From a virus: a stretch of DNA of 35,471 nucleotides. This document shows, piece by piece, positions 24,354 to 31,917 of this stretch. The notes beneath the pieces were generated by a model. It ran no database searches and had not been told where the DNA came from. It saw nothing but the letters and a program-made list of their open reading frames with translations. The position numbers and the translations under genes are program-made. The stretch's first letter is position 1. Every line of letters begins with the position of its first letter. The stretch spans positions 1-35,471 of IMG/VR virus record IMGVR_UViG_3300048591_001657. The stretch is one strand, 5' to 3'.

Positions 24354-25244
24354 TTAGTACCATTTCTTTCCTCGCAGAGACTCGCCTCGCATTTCGATAA
24401 TGTTAAAGCACTCCTTGATCCGATCGACGAACCTGGCGCCATACTGCGACAACAGTTGATCTCCCGTCAAATTGGTCGTCACATGCCGATGCCAGTAGGG
24501 GACCAAATTCTCGTAGGCATCCAGGAAGATTGACTCCATCACATTCACTGCATTCCCGTAATGCTTCGCCGGCACTGTTTCCACTCCCAAATCGTTAAAA
24601 AATATTCCAGTGAACGGCTGAAAAAAATTATACTCGCTCGCTGATTCCGTCATCACATTTTTGTACCGCGCGATTGCGTCATCACCGTACTGAGTGTATG
24701 CATGCACGAGCTTTGGGGTTTCAACGAGCTCGTAGCAAATCCGCTTGTTAAAGCGAAACATGTCAGCCATGAGTGTCTTGCCGCGGCCAGGATTAGACCA
24801 TAGCCAAATACCTTTCTGAAGCGAAAACGGAATACCCAATGAGTTGTATTGAGACGGATCGAGATCCTCAAACATTTCGCTATTCGTGAAATACAACGAA
24901 AGCGCTTTCAATACGGGCTGCTGAAAATCGACTGGCTCAAAAACCAAACTTTCCTTGCCCGTCCTCGCGCGAATAATTTTGGTAGCCCGGGCCCTGGCAA
25001 CCTCGTACAACTCATTCGCCAACCAAGGCCGACGCATATCAGCTCTGCGTTTCTCTGCCAGTTTCTTGCGGCGCTCGTCTTCCAGGATAGCCAACTTTTT
25101 TTCCCGGGCTGCATTGAGCGCCTCCTGCGTTTCTGCTTCCGTCAATTCCACGTCTTCAAATCGCACCGAATCCTTCAGCGTGTCCGGTAATAACTGCCCG
25201 ATTTGTACCGTCTTTTCGAGTCTCTCCTGTTTTTCCTGATGCAT
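24354..25244 (-). CDS. DnaC-type helicase loader ATPase
   Basis: 296 residues. Helical N-terminus (1-90, with a basic coiled coil), then an AAA+ domain: Walker A SNPGRGKT at 150-157, Walker B IFFNDLG at 214-220, sensor 1 TTNLT at 256-260, and box VII YGARFVDRIKE at 268-278 with its conserved arginines. This is the DnaC/IstB layout. It loads the host DnaB helicase onto the origin opened by the initiator. It starts 89 bases inside the end of the initiator gene, so the two are co-translated. The next Met is at residue 70, so this start is the best available. Confidence 0.88.
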   Translation of the reverse strand: MHQEKQERLEKTVQIGQLLPDTLKDSVRFEDVELTEAETQEALNAAREKKLAILEDERRKKLAEKRRADMRRPWLANELYEVARARATKIIRARTGKESLVFEPVDFQQPVLKALSLYFTNSEMFEDLDPSQYNSLGIPFSLQKGIWLWSNPGRGKTLMADMFRFNKRICYELVETPKLVHAYTQYGDDAIARYKNVMTESASEYNFFQPFTGIFFNDLGVETVPAKHYGNAVNVMESIFLDAYENLVPYWHRHVTTNLTGDQLLSQYGARFVDRIKECFNIIEMRGESLRGKKWY

Positions 25245-26133
25245 TGGCGTTTAAGCTTTGAATGATTGATTGAAAATGTTTTGCCACCTGGCTGATCGAA
25301 TACCGCTGCAGAAAACTGTCTGATGCGATGTGTCTGATCACCTCCCTCCACACCTCAGTGATCTTTGGCGAGGATCTGTCAAGCGTGTTTTTATCCAATC
25401 CCTTCCAATCGCAAATCTTCGTGATCAACTCCGCAAGCGGAGGGAAATCTGAGGATTGAGAAAATGGGTAACTCGGGAAAAATTTCATCCACGCCGCAGC
25501 CATCTGCGAAACAGGAAATTCGGCAAGCCTTTCGGTTTCTCCTCCCACACCCTCCTCTTTAGATTTAGTTAGAATTACATTTGCATTTCCATTTGCATTT
25601 ACATTTCCTATATATGCTGGTGGCGTATGCTTTAAGGGTTGGCTTAAAGGTTTGCTTAAGCACTGGCTTAAGGCTTCGCTGAAGGCTTGCTCGTTTTGTT
25701 CCTTTGAATTTTCTGTTTGCAGCGTCGAGAAAAGTATCTCAGAAAGCTCTCTAATCTTTTCAGAATCCATTGATTGCTCGCGCCGGGCCTTTTTGATATA
25801 GTAGCCGACAAGCCCCCGTTTTGCCTGTGTCGATTTATACTCCTGGCGCTTCTTTAAATTGAACTGCTGAACGCTGTTGATAAGCAACCCTTGCTCGTTT
25901 GCTTCAAACTTCTGCTTAAGCCTACCCTTCCAGGCTTGCTTGAAGCGATCGTACTGGCTGAACTTAACATTTGCCAACGTCGCGAGCTCCTCTACATCAG
26001 GTGGAAGGCCATCAGGCTTGTCGGCCTGATGGCACAATAATCGCAAATACCACCCCAACTCGTCAGCATCCCAGCCGGCACAGCTCACAAGGATATCTTT
26101 GTAGTACAATAAAAATGCTGGGTCCTTCGCCAT
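25156..26133 (-). CDS. Replication initiator with internal repeat array
   Basis: 325 residues. The N-terminal 110 residues (MAKDPAFLLYYKDILVSCAG, followed by WYLRLLCHQADKPDGLP) match the DUF1376-type domain of phage replication initiators, which carries a winged-helix DNA-binding fold. A Gln/Asn/Lys-rich linker follows (residues about 130-195), with an exact 12-base tandem repeat in the DNA. The C-terminal part (from residue about 205) is helical and probably binds the loader encoded next. As in lambda O, the origin is likely inside this gene. Overlap with the loader gene is 89 bases. Confidence 0.8.
   Translation of the reverse strand: MAKDPAFLLYYKDILVSCAGWDADELGWYLRLLCHQADKPDGLPPDVEELATLANVKFSQYDRFKQAWKGRLKQKFEANEQGLLINSVQQFNLKKRQEYKSTQAKRGLVGYYIKKARREQSMDSEKIRELSEILFSTLQTENSKEQNEQAFSEALSQCLSKPLSQPLKHTPPAYIGNVNANGNANVILTKSKEEGVGGETERLAEFPVSQMAAAWMKFFPSYPFSQSSDFPPLAELITKICDWKGLDKNTLDRSSPKITEVWREVIRHIASDSFLQRYSISQVAKHFQSIIQSLNANASGKTGETRKDGTNRAVITGHAEGFGAI
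25578..25693. other. Candidate replication origin inside the initiator gene
   Basis: Two tandem arrays. CATTT repeats five times at a strict 6-base period (25578, 25584, 25590, 25596, 25602) in an AT-rich tract. GCTTAA-type repeats follow at a strict 12-base period (25642, 25654, 25666, and GCTGAA at 25678), with a degenerate copy near 25629. Iterons next to an AT-rich region within the initiator gene is the lambda-type origin layout. The arrays also encode Asn/Ala and Leu/Ser repeats, so a pure protein explanation exists. Confidence 0.5.
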
Positions 26134-26161
26134 TCATTCGCGTTTTAAAAAGGTTCAGATT

Positions 26162-26293
26162 TTAAAGTGGGATTCGAACTATTGATTCCGTCACCAGTTT
26201 CGGGTACCGCTTCGCATACGATGCAGCGACAAACTTTCCGGTCTTCTTACTACGGAACTTCTTAACCGTCACGTAGCACTTTTTCTTTGGCAT
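26162..26293 (-). CDS. Small basic protein, 43 residues
   Basis: Read from the ATG at 26293 (MPKKKCYVTVKKFRSKKTG). The longer frame to 26353 has an atypical start that cuts into the upstream gene. Strongly basic with KKTGKFVAASYAKRYP, a pattern like short ribosomal or DNA-binding proteins carried by phages. It lies between the nucleotidyltransferase gene and the initiator gene. Role unknown. Confidence 0.6.
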   Translation of the reverse strand: MPKKKCYVTVKKFRSKKTGKFVAASYAKRYPKLVTESIVRIPL

Positions 26294-26304
26294 ATAATTG
26301 AATT

Positions 26305-26952
26305 TTAGGTTACAAATCGGATATTGGCAGGGATGTACTGAACGCCCAACCAATCGAAAAACTCCCGCTCACTCGCCCAAGCCGGAGGCAGCGTTGGATT
26401 CTTTTGCACACACAGCCATTTCGTCTTTCCTCCACCGATGTCCTTCGCATAACACTCCTCTCGTTTGCGCAATCCATCACTTGTACCGCACCAACCCAAT
26501 TTCACCCATGCTGCCGCTATAACCTTGGCTGTGTACTCAGCACTGCCTGTGCGAATGGCATACTGTCGGTAATAGTCGTCACGACGCGGAAAGAAAAAGT
26601 CAACGTTGATCTTTGGTGCACCAGGCCCTTCAAGTTTAACCTCAACCTGCATGTACCGGCCTGAGGCACTTCCCTTGATCACCTTGCCAATACCCTCTGT
26701 ATTTTTAACAAAACCAGCATGAGGGACCAACTTCCGATCATCCTCTCCAAAAAGCGAGACCGAACCTGTAGGGACCATCTTTGGAATACAAAGAATCTCG
26801 ATGTCTTTCACCTCGAACTTTCCACGCCGGATACTGCCAGCAATGTTGATGACCTCTACATAAGGCTTTAACGCCTCACAAATCTCAATTGCTTTTTTCT
26901 TGGCTCTGTCCCGAGAAATCATCGCATTAGGGGTAAATGGTTTTGATGCCAT
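26305..26952 (-). CDS. DNA polymerase X-like nucleotidyltransferase
   Basis: 215 residues. The palm motif of Pol X/minimal nucleotidyltransferases is visible: AGSIRRGKFEVKDIEIL at residues 38-54, with D50 and E52 at the DxD position, and the third acidic residue D118 in KINVDFFFP. The usual second Asp is a Glu here, so activity may be altered. The fold would be a single palm domain plus helices, without fingers. The function may be gap filling, nucleotide transfer or a tRNA/DNA-end modification. It sits next to the methyltransferase and initiator genes. Confidence 0.75.
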   Translation of the reverse strand: MASKPFTPNAMISRDRAKKKAIEICEALKPYVEVINIAGSIRRGKFEVKDIEILCIPKMVPTGSVSLFGEDDRKLVPHAGFVKNTEGIGKVIKGSASGRYMQVEVKLEGPGAPKINVDFFFPRRDDYYRQYAIRTGSAEYTAKVIAAAWVKLGWCGTSDGLRKREECYAKDIGGGKTKWLCVQKNPTLPPAWASEREFFDWLGVQYIPANIRFVT

Positions 26953-26964
26953 ACTGAATTTGAT

Positions 26965-27216
26965 TTACTTTCTGTCAATTCGTTCCAAGAACCTTACTCC
27001 TGCTGCTATTGTCCTAATGGCTGCTTCCCTCAAATCCTTTTGGCTCCCAGAAACTTCTCCCTTTCCATACTTCACCTGGTCAGCCTGCTGCATTAGTCTC
27101 CCGGCCTCTATTCCTACCACTGCAGCCTGTGCGCTCAGATGGTCAGGGAACGACCTGCTTTTCTTCTGGCGCTTCAGTTCGCGCAGTATCTCGACTATAA
27201 GGCCCTGGCGGTTCAT
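26965..27216 (-). CDS. Hypothetical helical protein after the methyltransferase
   Basis: 83 residues, all-helical, starting MNRQGLIVEILRELKRQ. Its ATG overlaps the methyltransferase stop (TAATG at 27218-27214). The pattern GIEAGRLMQQADQVKYGKG and later REAAIRTIAAGVRFLERI resembles the short helical part of MazG-like pyrophosphohydrolases, but the catalytic ExxE pattern is not convincing. It may be a partner of the methyltransferase or a nucleotide-pool protein. Family not assigned. Confidence 0.55.
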   Translation of the reverse strand: MNRQGLIVEILRELKRQKKSRSFPDHLSAQAAVVGIEAGRLMQQADQVKYGKGEVSGSQKDLREAAIRTIAAGVRFLERIDRK

Positions 27217-29111
27217 TATGCTACCTGTGTTTTAGTGTGGTCAATCAGTTTCTGGGCCATTGCCTCTGTCCATGCTTTTACAACCTGCGGAACTACACTG
27301 TTGCCGATGAACTTTTTCTGATCACTCTGGTTGCCTTCCAACTGATAGCCGTCCGGAAAACCCTGAATCTTCAGCAGCTCATGCACGCGAAGCATTCTCA
27401 TTTTGATATCTGCAAGTCCGTAGATGGCCATGAACTCTTTAATCTTAATTGCGATATCGCTATCATTGTCATAGATCGGAACCGCGACAATACCCTTTTC
27501 AGCAATCACAAGCGACAAAGGGGCCTTGTCCTGCCTGGCTACTATCACCGGGCATGGAGTATCTGTTGAGGTCGAATGTCCACCATGCGAAGGATTAACG
27601 ATGTATGTGTGATGTCGGTCGGCTGTAATGGTATGAGCAGGCTCATCAATGCTTCGCGGTTGGTTGTCGAAATTCGTAGGCATAATGAAAGGCTGAACCT
27701 CTACCAACCTATGCTTGTCATTCGGCATAATCGTCCCGGCCGGCTGTTCTACCGATTGATTTTGAGCAGCTCCAAAATGTTTATCGAGGAAGTACTCAGG
27801 TTGTACCAATGTTGCGCCGTCCTTCGTTCGTAAAGTGGGGCAAGGATCCTCGACAGAGGAACAATACCCGTTCCCGTAGTAGTGTGCGAGAAATTGAGGC
27901 TGAATTAAACCCAGCCGGTTTTGGCAAACTAACGTGGGTGCTGGATCGTCTACCGATGGCGGGTAGTGATTTCCCTTTTTGTCGGTGCTGTTGTATTTAA
28001 GGATGAAGGGTTTCGCTTGCACTAAATCCTGATTCCCGCCGGTGCCAGTTATTGTTCGCGACGGCCCTTCCACAGAGACTATCTTGCTTTCCGGATCGCC
28101 TGAATTCCGCTGTACTATAAATGGCTGTGCCTGTACTAACGCATGATGATCTATTGTAGTTATTGACCCAATAGGCTGAGTTAATGGGAGATCACTGCAG
28201 GCTATCGGCTGCACAAGCGTATTGCCGCCAAAAGTTGTGATAGTCGGGCACGGCTGATCTACACTGTTCACCTTGCTCTTTGGCTTACCTGAAAAATATT
28301 TGCTGATAAAAGCCTTGTCTCCTTTAGCCACGTACTTCAACAGGCCGGCGTATATCCGTTCAAGCGTCTTATCGCTTAAATCCTTTACTCGGTTAAAAAT
28401 GCTTTCCCCTTCATCCGAAAAATCGAGGCAATGTTTCACCGGGTTCCAAGGCCTCAAATCACCGTGAAGGGAAAATTTATGAGGCGCTTTCGAATGTGTA
28501 GGCTCGGGCCAGGCAATCGGAAGTTCAGGGCGTTCGAATATGCCAAACAAACGGTTTCGGCTGGTATATGCCCCATAGTTCGCAGAATTCAATTCGTTCC
28601 AGGAATCATAGTAGCCGTGCGACTTAATCATTTCACGCCACTTCAACCAGTCCTGTCCGTTCTTACGCGAAACAGGTTTCCCGTTTTCATCGAGCGGGCC
28701 CCAGCACATAAATTCAACCACATTCTCGATCTGAATGAAATCAGGATCCAGTGCCACCACGTAGCGTTCCAGGTCATTTGCCAGTGTACGAGAATCAGCA
28801 TCACGGGGCTGTCCACCTTTGGCTTTTGAAAAGTTAGTACATTCAAGCGACGCCCACAGAACAATATACGCTTCAGGAAATTTTTTGCGATACGCTGAGA
28901 CTATCTTAATCAGCTCGGTAAGGTCAAGAGTGCGAATATCTTCCTCTAAGTGCTTTACTTCAGGATGGTTGCGCCAATGGCTTTTGATAGCCTTCGGATC
29001 GTGATTGACGCAGGCAATGACTTTTGCAAGTGTGTTGCCCTCTAATTCTGCAAGGGCAAACCCGGTAGTAGTTCCCCCGGCGCCACAGAATAAGTCAACA
29101 ACAAGAAACAT
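27216..29111 (-). CDS. C5-cytosine DNA methyltransferase with a repeat-rich target domain
   Basis: 631 residues from the ATG at 29111 (MFLVVDLFCGAGGTT); a GTG six codons upstream is less likely. Motif I DLFCGAGG at residues 6-13. The catalytic Cys in motif IV is in LECTNFSK (C91), with Glu instead of the usual Pro. Motif VI IENVVEF follows, motif VIII is SRNRLFG, and IGNSVVPQVV (motif X) is near the C-terminus. Between about residues 290 and 560 the target-recognition part has about eight repeats of S[VI][DE]xPxxT[IL] with LVQPxF-type endings. It probably protects phage DNA from host restriction. Confidence 0.93.
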   Translation of the reverse strand: MFLVVDLFCGAGGTTTGFALAELEGNTLAKVIACVNHDPKAIKSHWRNHPEVKHLEEDIRTLDLTELIKIVSAYRKKFPEAYIVLWASLECTNFSKAKGGQPRDADSRTLANDLERYVVALDPDFIQIENVVEFMCWGPLDENGKPVSRKNGQDWLKWREMIKSHGYYDSWNELNSANYGAYTSRNRLFGIFERPELPIAWPEPTHSKAPHKFSLHGDLRPWNPVKHCLDFSDEGESIFNRVKDLSDKTLERIYAGLLKYVAKGDKAFISKYFSGKPKSKVNSVDQPCPTITTFGGNTLVQPIACSDLPLTQPIGSITTIDHHALVQAQPFIVQRNSGDPESKIVSVEGPSRTITGTGGNQDLVQAKPFILKYNSTDKKGNHYPPSVDDPAPTLVCQNRLGLIQPQFLAHYYGNGYCSSVEDPCPTLRTKDGATLVQPEYFLDKHFGAAQNQSVEQPAGTIMPNDKHRLVEVQPFIMPTNFDNQPRSIDEPAHTITADRHHTYIVNPSHGGHSTSTDTPCPVIVARQDKAPLSLVIAEKGIVAVPIYDNDSDIAIKIKEFMAIYGLADIKMRMLRVHELLKIQGFPDGYQLEGNQSDQKKFIGNSVVPQVVKAWTEAMAQKLIDHTKTQVA

Positions 29112-29181
29112 TGGATCGTTGCAGATCACGCGGTTCGGTTTTAACAGTTAGAGATTGGGTACGGCAATTCAAATAGTTCAA

Positions 29182-29625
29182 TTACATCTCAGCGGGCTTT
29201 GCGTGGCGGCTCTTTTTCAGCCCCAACTCGCGGGCATCTCCGTCATTTTCTTCTACCCAGTTGTTACACTGTGCACAGGAGGCCATCCAATCCTTCTCAT
29301 TCATCAGCTGCTCACCTACCCGCCCCTTCACATGATGAACAGTCACCGCTAAGCCACCGCAGCCGTGTAATTGCAATTGGCAATACCGATGCTCGGGCTT
29401 ATCGAGAAATTCCTTCACCTTTTTCTTATATGCTGGCATCTTCGCCTTCATACCCTTACTTCGAACCGGCGGAAGCTTTTTCGATTTCGCGGCTGTTTTC
29501 TGCTCGGGTAACGATTCACCTGATTCTGTTTTGAAGCCGGAATATTCTCGATGGAAGACACAATACAGTTTCCCTCCCCGGTCAGCTGCACGACAGCAAC
29601 CGGGAAATGCGCAAGTTGGGACCAT
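29182..29625 (-). CDS. HNH-type zinc protein
   Basis: 147 residues. First zinc site at the N-terminus (CAFPGCC, later YCVFH), a basic linker (residues about 40-80) and a C-terminal HNH-like site: YCQLQLHGCGG, then TVHHVKGRVGE and CAQCNNWVEEN. The HH and the two CxxC pairs match the betabetaalpha-metal nuclease pattern. It could nick DNA in packaging, recombination or exclusion of competitors. The active-site geometry is plausible but not certain. It lies between the DUF2303-like and methyltransferase genes. Confidence 0.7.
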   Translation of the reverse strand: MVPTCAFPGCCRAADRGGKLYCVFHREYSGFKTESGESLPEQKTAAKSKKLPPVRSKGMKAKMPAYKKKVKEFLDKPEHRYCQLQLHGCGGLAVTVHHVKGRVGEQLMNEKDWMASCAQCNNWVEENDGDARELGLKKSRHAKPAEM

Positions 29626-29637
29626 AAATAATTCGGT

Positions 29638-30375
29638 TTATATGGTGATCACTGGAATCCCTTCACAGGCCTTGAGCTCCTTTTCAATCAATAGCTCGCG
29701 TTCAATTTTTACTATTTCATCAAGCTCCACACTTTCAAACCAAAATCGAACATTGGAATCTGTCGTGTCAATGCAGATATCTACCAGGAATGTCCGCGAA
29801 ACATCGCCTTTAAAAATCGGCATGCAAATCTTGAACTGCTCGGGGATATTCTGAGAGTTGACGGTCTTTTTCAGCAACGCCTCTTTATTACCGCGTGTGT
29901 CGCTCGCCTGCTGAATATTAGCCGAGATATCAAGAGAAAGGCGCTGATATGCAGACATCACTTTTGCATACTCCTCCGGATCAGCAAACCAACGACGCTG
30001 AAATTTGAGGAAATCAACGAGCTGTTGACGGTTCCACATCTTCTGAGCGTTTATTCCAAAGGCAAGAAAGTCATCATCAAACAACACCCTTCCTGTTACT
30101 ACAGTGCCGTAGATGTCGTTTGGATTCAAAACCAACCTAATCTCTCCCTTTTCACGGTCAACTGAAGCGAGAGCTTTTGTCGGGTCAAAAAACTGTTGAT
30201 CAGATCCTGAATATGCACCGGTCCTGCGACTCAAAAAGGACGATATTGCTGTGATGTGGCCTTCGATGTTTATTTTCTGAGGAGGATGTAGTTCAAGGGC
30301 ATTGCCTTCGCGAAAAATAAGTTCCCGAACGCCGTCAAAATTTAGGTTGTTCTCAAATATTTGTTTCTTTTCCAT
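29638..30375 (-). CDS. DUF2303-like protein
   Basis: 245 residues from the ATG at 30375 (MEKKQIFENNLNF). The order of features resembles the DUF2303 (YfdQ-type) phage family: a beta domain at 30-120 (HITAISSFLSRR, RLVLNPNDIYG), a helical segment of NRQQLVDFLKFQRRWF type near 135-150, then FKICMPIFKGD and the FLVDICIDTT and VRFWFESVELDEIVK segments before a final IPVIT. DUF2303 proteins are common early phage proteins of unknown activity. The call is by pattern and not by a catalytic motif. Confidence 0.6.
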   Translation of the reverse strand: MEKKQIFENNLNFDGVRELIFREGNALELHPPQKINIEGHITAISSFLSRRTGAYSGSDQQFFDPTKALASVDREKGEIRLVLNPNDIYGTVVTGRVLFDDDFLAFGINAQKMWNRQQLVDFLKFQRRWFADPEEYAKVMSAYQRLSLDISANIQQASDTRGNKEALLKKTVNSQNIPEQFKICMPIFKGDVSRTFLVDICIDTTDSNVRFWFESVELDEIVKIERELLIEKELKACEGIPVITI

Positions 30376-30423
30376 TATAGAGGGGTTAAAAAGTTTCAAA
30401 AATAGAATTCAGAGACCGGCAAA

Positions 30424-30849
30424 CTATTCGTCGTTAGCAGCCTTTCGCATCGGGAATGGAAGACGGCTTTTTTCATCCGGACGAAGGCGCCGGCTGCTGA
30501 CAAAATCGCCTTGGTCATCGTAGACTACCATCATACCCCTTTCCCGGTCTGCAATACTGTAAAGTGTGCCCTTCACCTCAGTCTTCCGGTGTCGCACCTC
30601 AGTAAGCAATACCTTGTTCTCCAATTTCAGCGGTTTAGTAGCCGCTTTGTGTGCTTCCTTCGCCGCGTCCAACTCCTCGTCATGGCTCGAAATTTTCTCC
30701 AAATTCGAAACCAGCTGTTCACGCTTACTATCCAGATCATCATCCGATAGATCCTTCATGTAGGTTGTTTCGTCCACACTGTCAGCGTTGTCACGCAGCA
30801 ATATCCTGCGCTGCTCAAGTGGCAAATCGGGCATAAATGATTCAGTCAT
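30424..30849 (-). CDS. Hypothetical coiled-coil protein
   Basis: 141 residues, with an acidic first third, a long coiled coil (residues about 35-75) and a beta-type C-terminal part (TEVKGTLYSIADRERGMMVVYDDQ). Starts MTESFMPDLPLEQRR. It is soluble and lies between the DUF2303-like gene and a 67-residue helical gene. No family recognised. Confidence 0.65.
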   Translation of the reverse strand: MTESFMPDLPLEQRRILLRDNADSVDETTYMKDLSDDDLDSKREQLVSNLEKISSHDEELDAAKEAHKAATKPLKLENKVLLTEVRHRKTEVKGTLYSIADRERGMMVVYDDQGDFVSSRRLRPDEKSRLPFPMRKAANDE

Positions 30850-30881
30850 ATTTGATACCGGTTTTAGGTTTTGAGAGTAAT

Positions 30882-31085
30882 TTATACAGGCTGTGCAGCC
30901 AACTCTTTACGGAGCTTCTCCGCCTTTTCCTCATATTCATTCGCACGCAGAACCATGTGAGCCGCCTTCTTTGCGTACGATTCCGCCAACTTCTTATACC
31001 TGGCTGCATTGCTCCGATACTTTTTCGATACAGTCAGCGTCAACTCATAATGCCGCTCTTTGTCGTACTCGAATTCGTTTGCCAT
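30882..31085 (-). CDS. Small helical hypothetical protein
   Basis: 67 residues, nearly all helix and highly charged, starting MANEFEYDKERHYELTL, with a continuous Lys/Glu/Ala heptad pattern from residue 20 to 62. It probably forms a coiled-coil dimer or a helical bundle. It is the first protein gene after the RNA-rich segment on this strand. Function unknown. Confidence 0.65.
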   Translation of the reverse strand: MANEFEYDKERHYELTLTVSKKYRSNAARYKKLAESYAKKAAHMVLRANEYEEKAEKLRKELAAQPV

Positions 31086-31345
31086 AGCTGAAGTTTTTAA
31101 AATGTGCCGGTTGTCGTACCGGCGAACGGGCGCTTCCTGCTGGTGTTCGGCTTAAAGGCATTGCTGCCCGTAGGTACTTACTCTCGCCTTCATAGTAGAT
31201 TTCGTTGTGCCACCAACTACTTTCGCCTCAGGCTACCCTGAACCGCCATTTATTCGATTAAAGAACTTGTTTTAAAGTGTGCCGGTCTTTTTCACCCGGC
31301 CTTTCGCAATCGAATCACTGTTGGAAATAACCGTCCTTAGTGTTG
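31086..31345. other. Hairpin-rich non-coding segment
   Basis: No convincing gene. Perfect or near-perfect hairpins: GCCGGT-TGTCGT-ACCGGC (31106-31123), TCAGG-CTAC-CCTGA (31228-31241), GTTG-TGCCAC-CAAC with outer AGTAG/CTACT (31194-31221), and GCCGG/CCGGC (31281-31300). TTTAAAATGTGCCGGT at 31096 recurs with one mismatch at 31271. Together with the tRNA and tRNA-like element next door, it looks like the continuation of an RNA cluster on the minus strand. Confidence 0.5.
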
Positions 31346-31417
<72 letters not shown>

Positions 31418-31423
31418 ATGTGA

Positions 31424-31445
31424 GCCCTCTGTAGACACAAAGGGC
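31424..31445 (-). ncRNA. 22-base hairpin H1 with conserved loop
   Basis: On the minus strand, nine pairs (GCCCTTTGT with ACAGAGGGC, one T-G pair) close a GTCT loop. It shares the apical TGTGTCTACA with H2. It lies 6 bases upstream of the tRNA-Met 5' end, which suggests a processing or maturation element. Confidence 0.5.
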
Positions 31446-31513
31446 GATCTGACGAATGCTGCATGTCGGTTAGAGCATGCTGCTTCAATGAACCACCAAA
31501 TAACGAACCTGAA

Positions 31514-31535
31514 TCCCCGTGTAGACACACCGGGA
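31514..31535 (-). ncRNA. 22-base hairpin H2 with conserved loop
   Basis: On the minus strand, TCCCGGTGT and ACACGGGGA pair (one G-G mismatch) around the same GTCT loop as H1. Compared with H1, pair 1-22 changes from G-C to T-A and pair 6-17 from T-G to G-C, both keeping the pairing. H2 lies about 20 bases after the tRNA-like element. Confidence 0.5.
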
Positions 31536-31558
31536 CAATAACAATTCCAGTTCAACTG

Positions 31559-31627
31559 CCGACGGCCTGCGAGTCGAACGCAGATCAGAAGTAGCATCCA
31601 CTCCACTCCTGCGGCCAATTGCCATCG
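31559..31627 (-). ncRNA. tRNA-like element, possibly a decayed tRNA
   Basis: In the minus direction the 5' CGATGGC and 3' GCCGTCG pair over seven bases (one G-U), and the T arm CTGCG-TTCGACT-CGCAG is perfect with a canonical TTCGACT loop. The middle gives a weak anticodon-type stem (GGAGT-GGATGCT-ACTTC) whose loop lacks the universal T33, and no proper D arm. The region is about 4 bases too short. It contains a tandem duplication GGAGTGGAGT. A degenerate tRNA, or a tRNA mimic, are the two readings. Confidence 0.45.
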
Positions 31628-31631
31628 GGGT

Positions 31632-31673
31632 ACCGGCGAACACTGCTCTCTGAATGGTGTCTTCGCCGCCGGT
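31632..31673 (-). other. Long hairpin upstream of the tRNA-like element
   Basis: ACCGGCGAACAC and GTGTCTTCGCCGCCGGT pair as a long stem with two small bulges around a 13-base loop. It lies a few bases before the 5' end of the tRNA-like element in transcription order. GTACCGGCGAAC (31630-31641) is an exact copy of 31116-31127 at the far side of the RNA cluster. Confidence 0.45.
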
Positions 31674-31713
31674 TTCCTTGCCCCATTTCTATAGCGCCAG
31701 GACGGACGAGCGC

Positions 31714-31917
31714 TTAAGGATTTGCTGGTAGATCATAATCCAAACCGAGCTTGCCATCAACCCAATGACCATAGTTCGGAATGTCTGCCACTGCATCAAC
31801 CTTATCCCGCTGCTCCTTGAAGTCCAAATAACAATACCACACACCAAAAGGAATGATGACCAAAACGACCAAGAAGGCAGCAATTATGCTGATCAAAAAA
31901 AGAACTTCCATGTTCAT
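31714..31917 (-). CDS. Single-pass membrane protein, 67 residues
   Basis: Starts MNMEVLFLISIIAAFLVVLV and has one hydrophobic core of about 24 residues ending in the aromatic WYCYLDF, then a polar soluble tail (KEQRDKVDAVADIPNYGHW). The ATG overlaps the preceding microgene as ATGA (31917-31914). The other minus frame across 31689-31883 is a shadow. It is the last of a chain of three membrane proteins. Candidates are regulatory, lysis-timing or exclusion functions; none can be shown. Confidence 0.7.
   Translation of the reverse strand: MNMEVLFLISIIAAFLVVLVIIPFGVWYCYLDFKEQRDKVDAVADIPNYGHWVDGKLGLDYDLPANP

Noticed and set aside
27480-28290. Repeat region of the methyltransferase as a CRISPR-like array
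   Set aside because: The repeats are degenerate in DNA, vary in length and are protein-level repeats in one open frame.
31149-31192. A 13-codon frame starting with ATG in the hairpin segment
   Set aside because: Too short, and without junction or spacing evidence.
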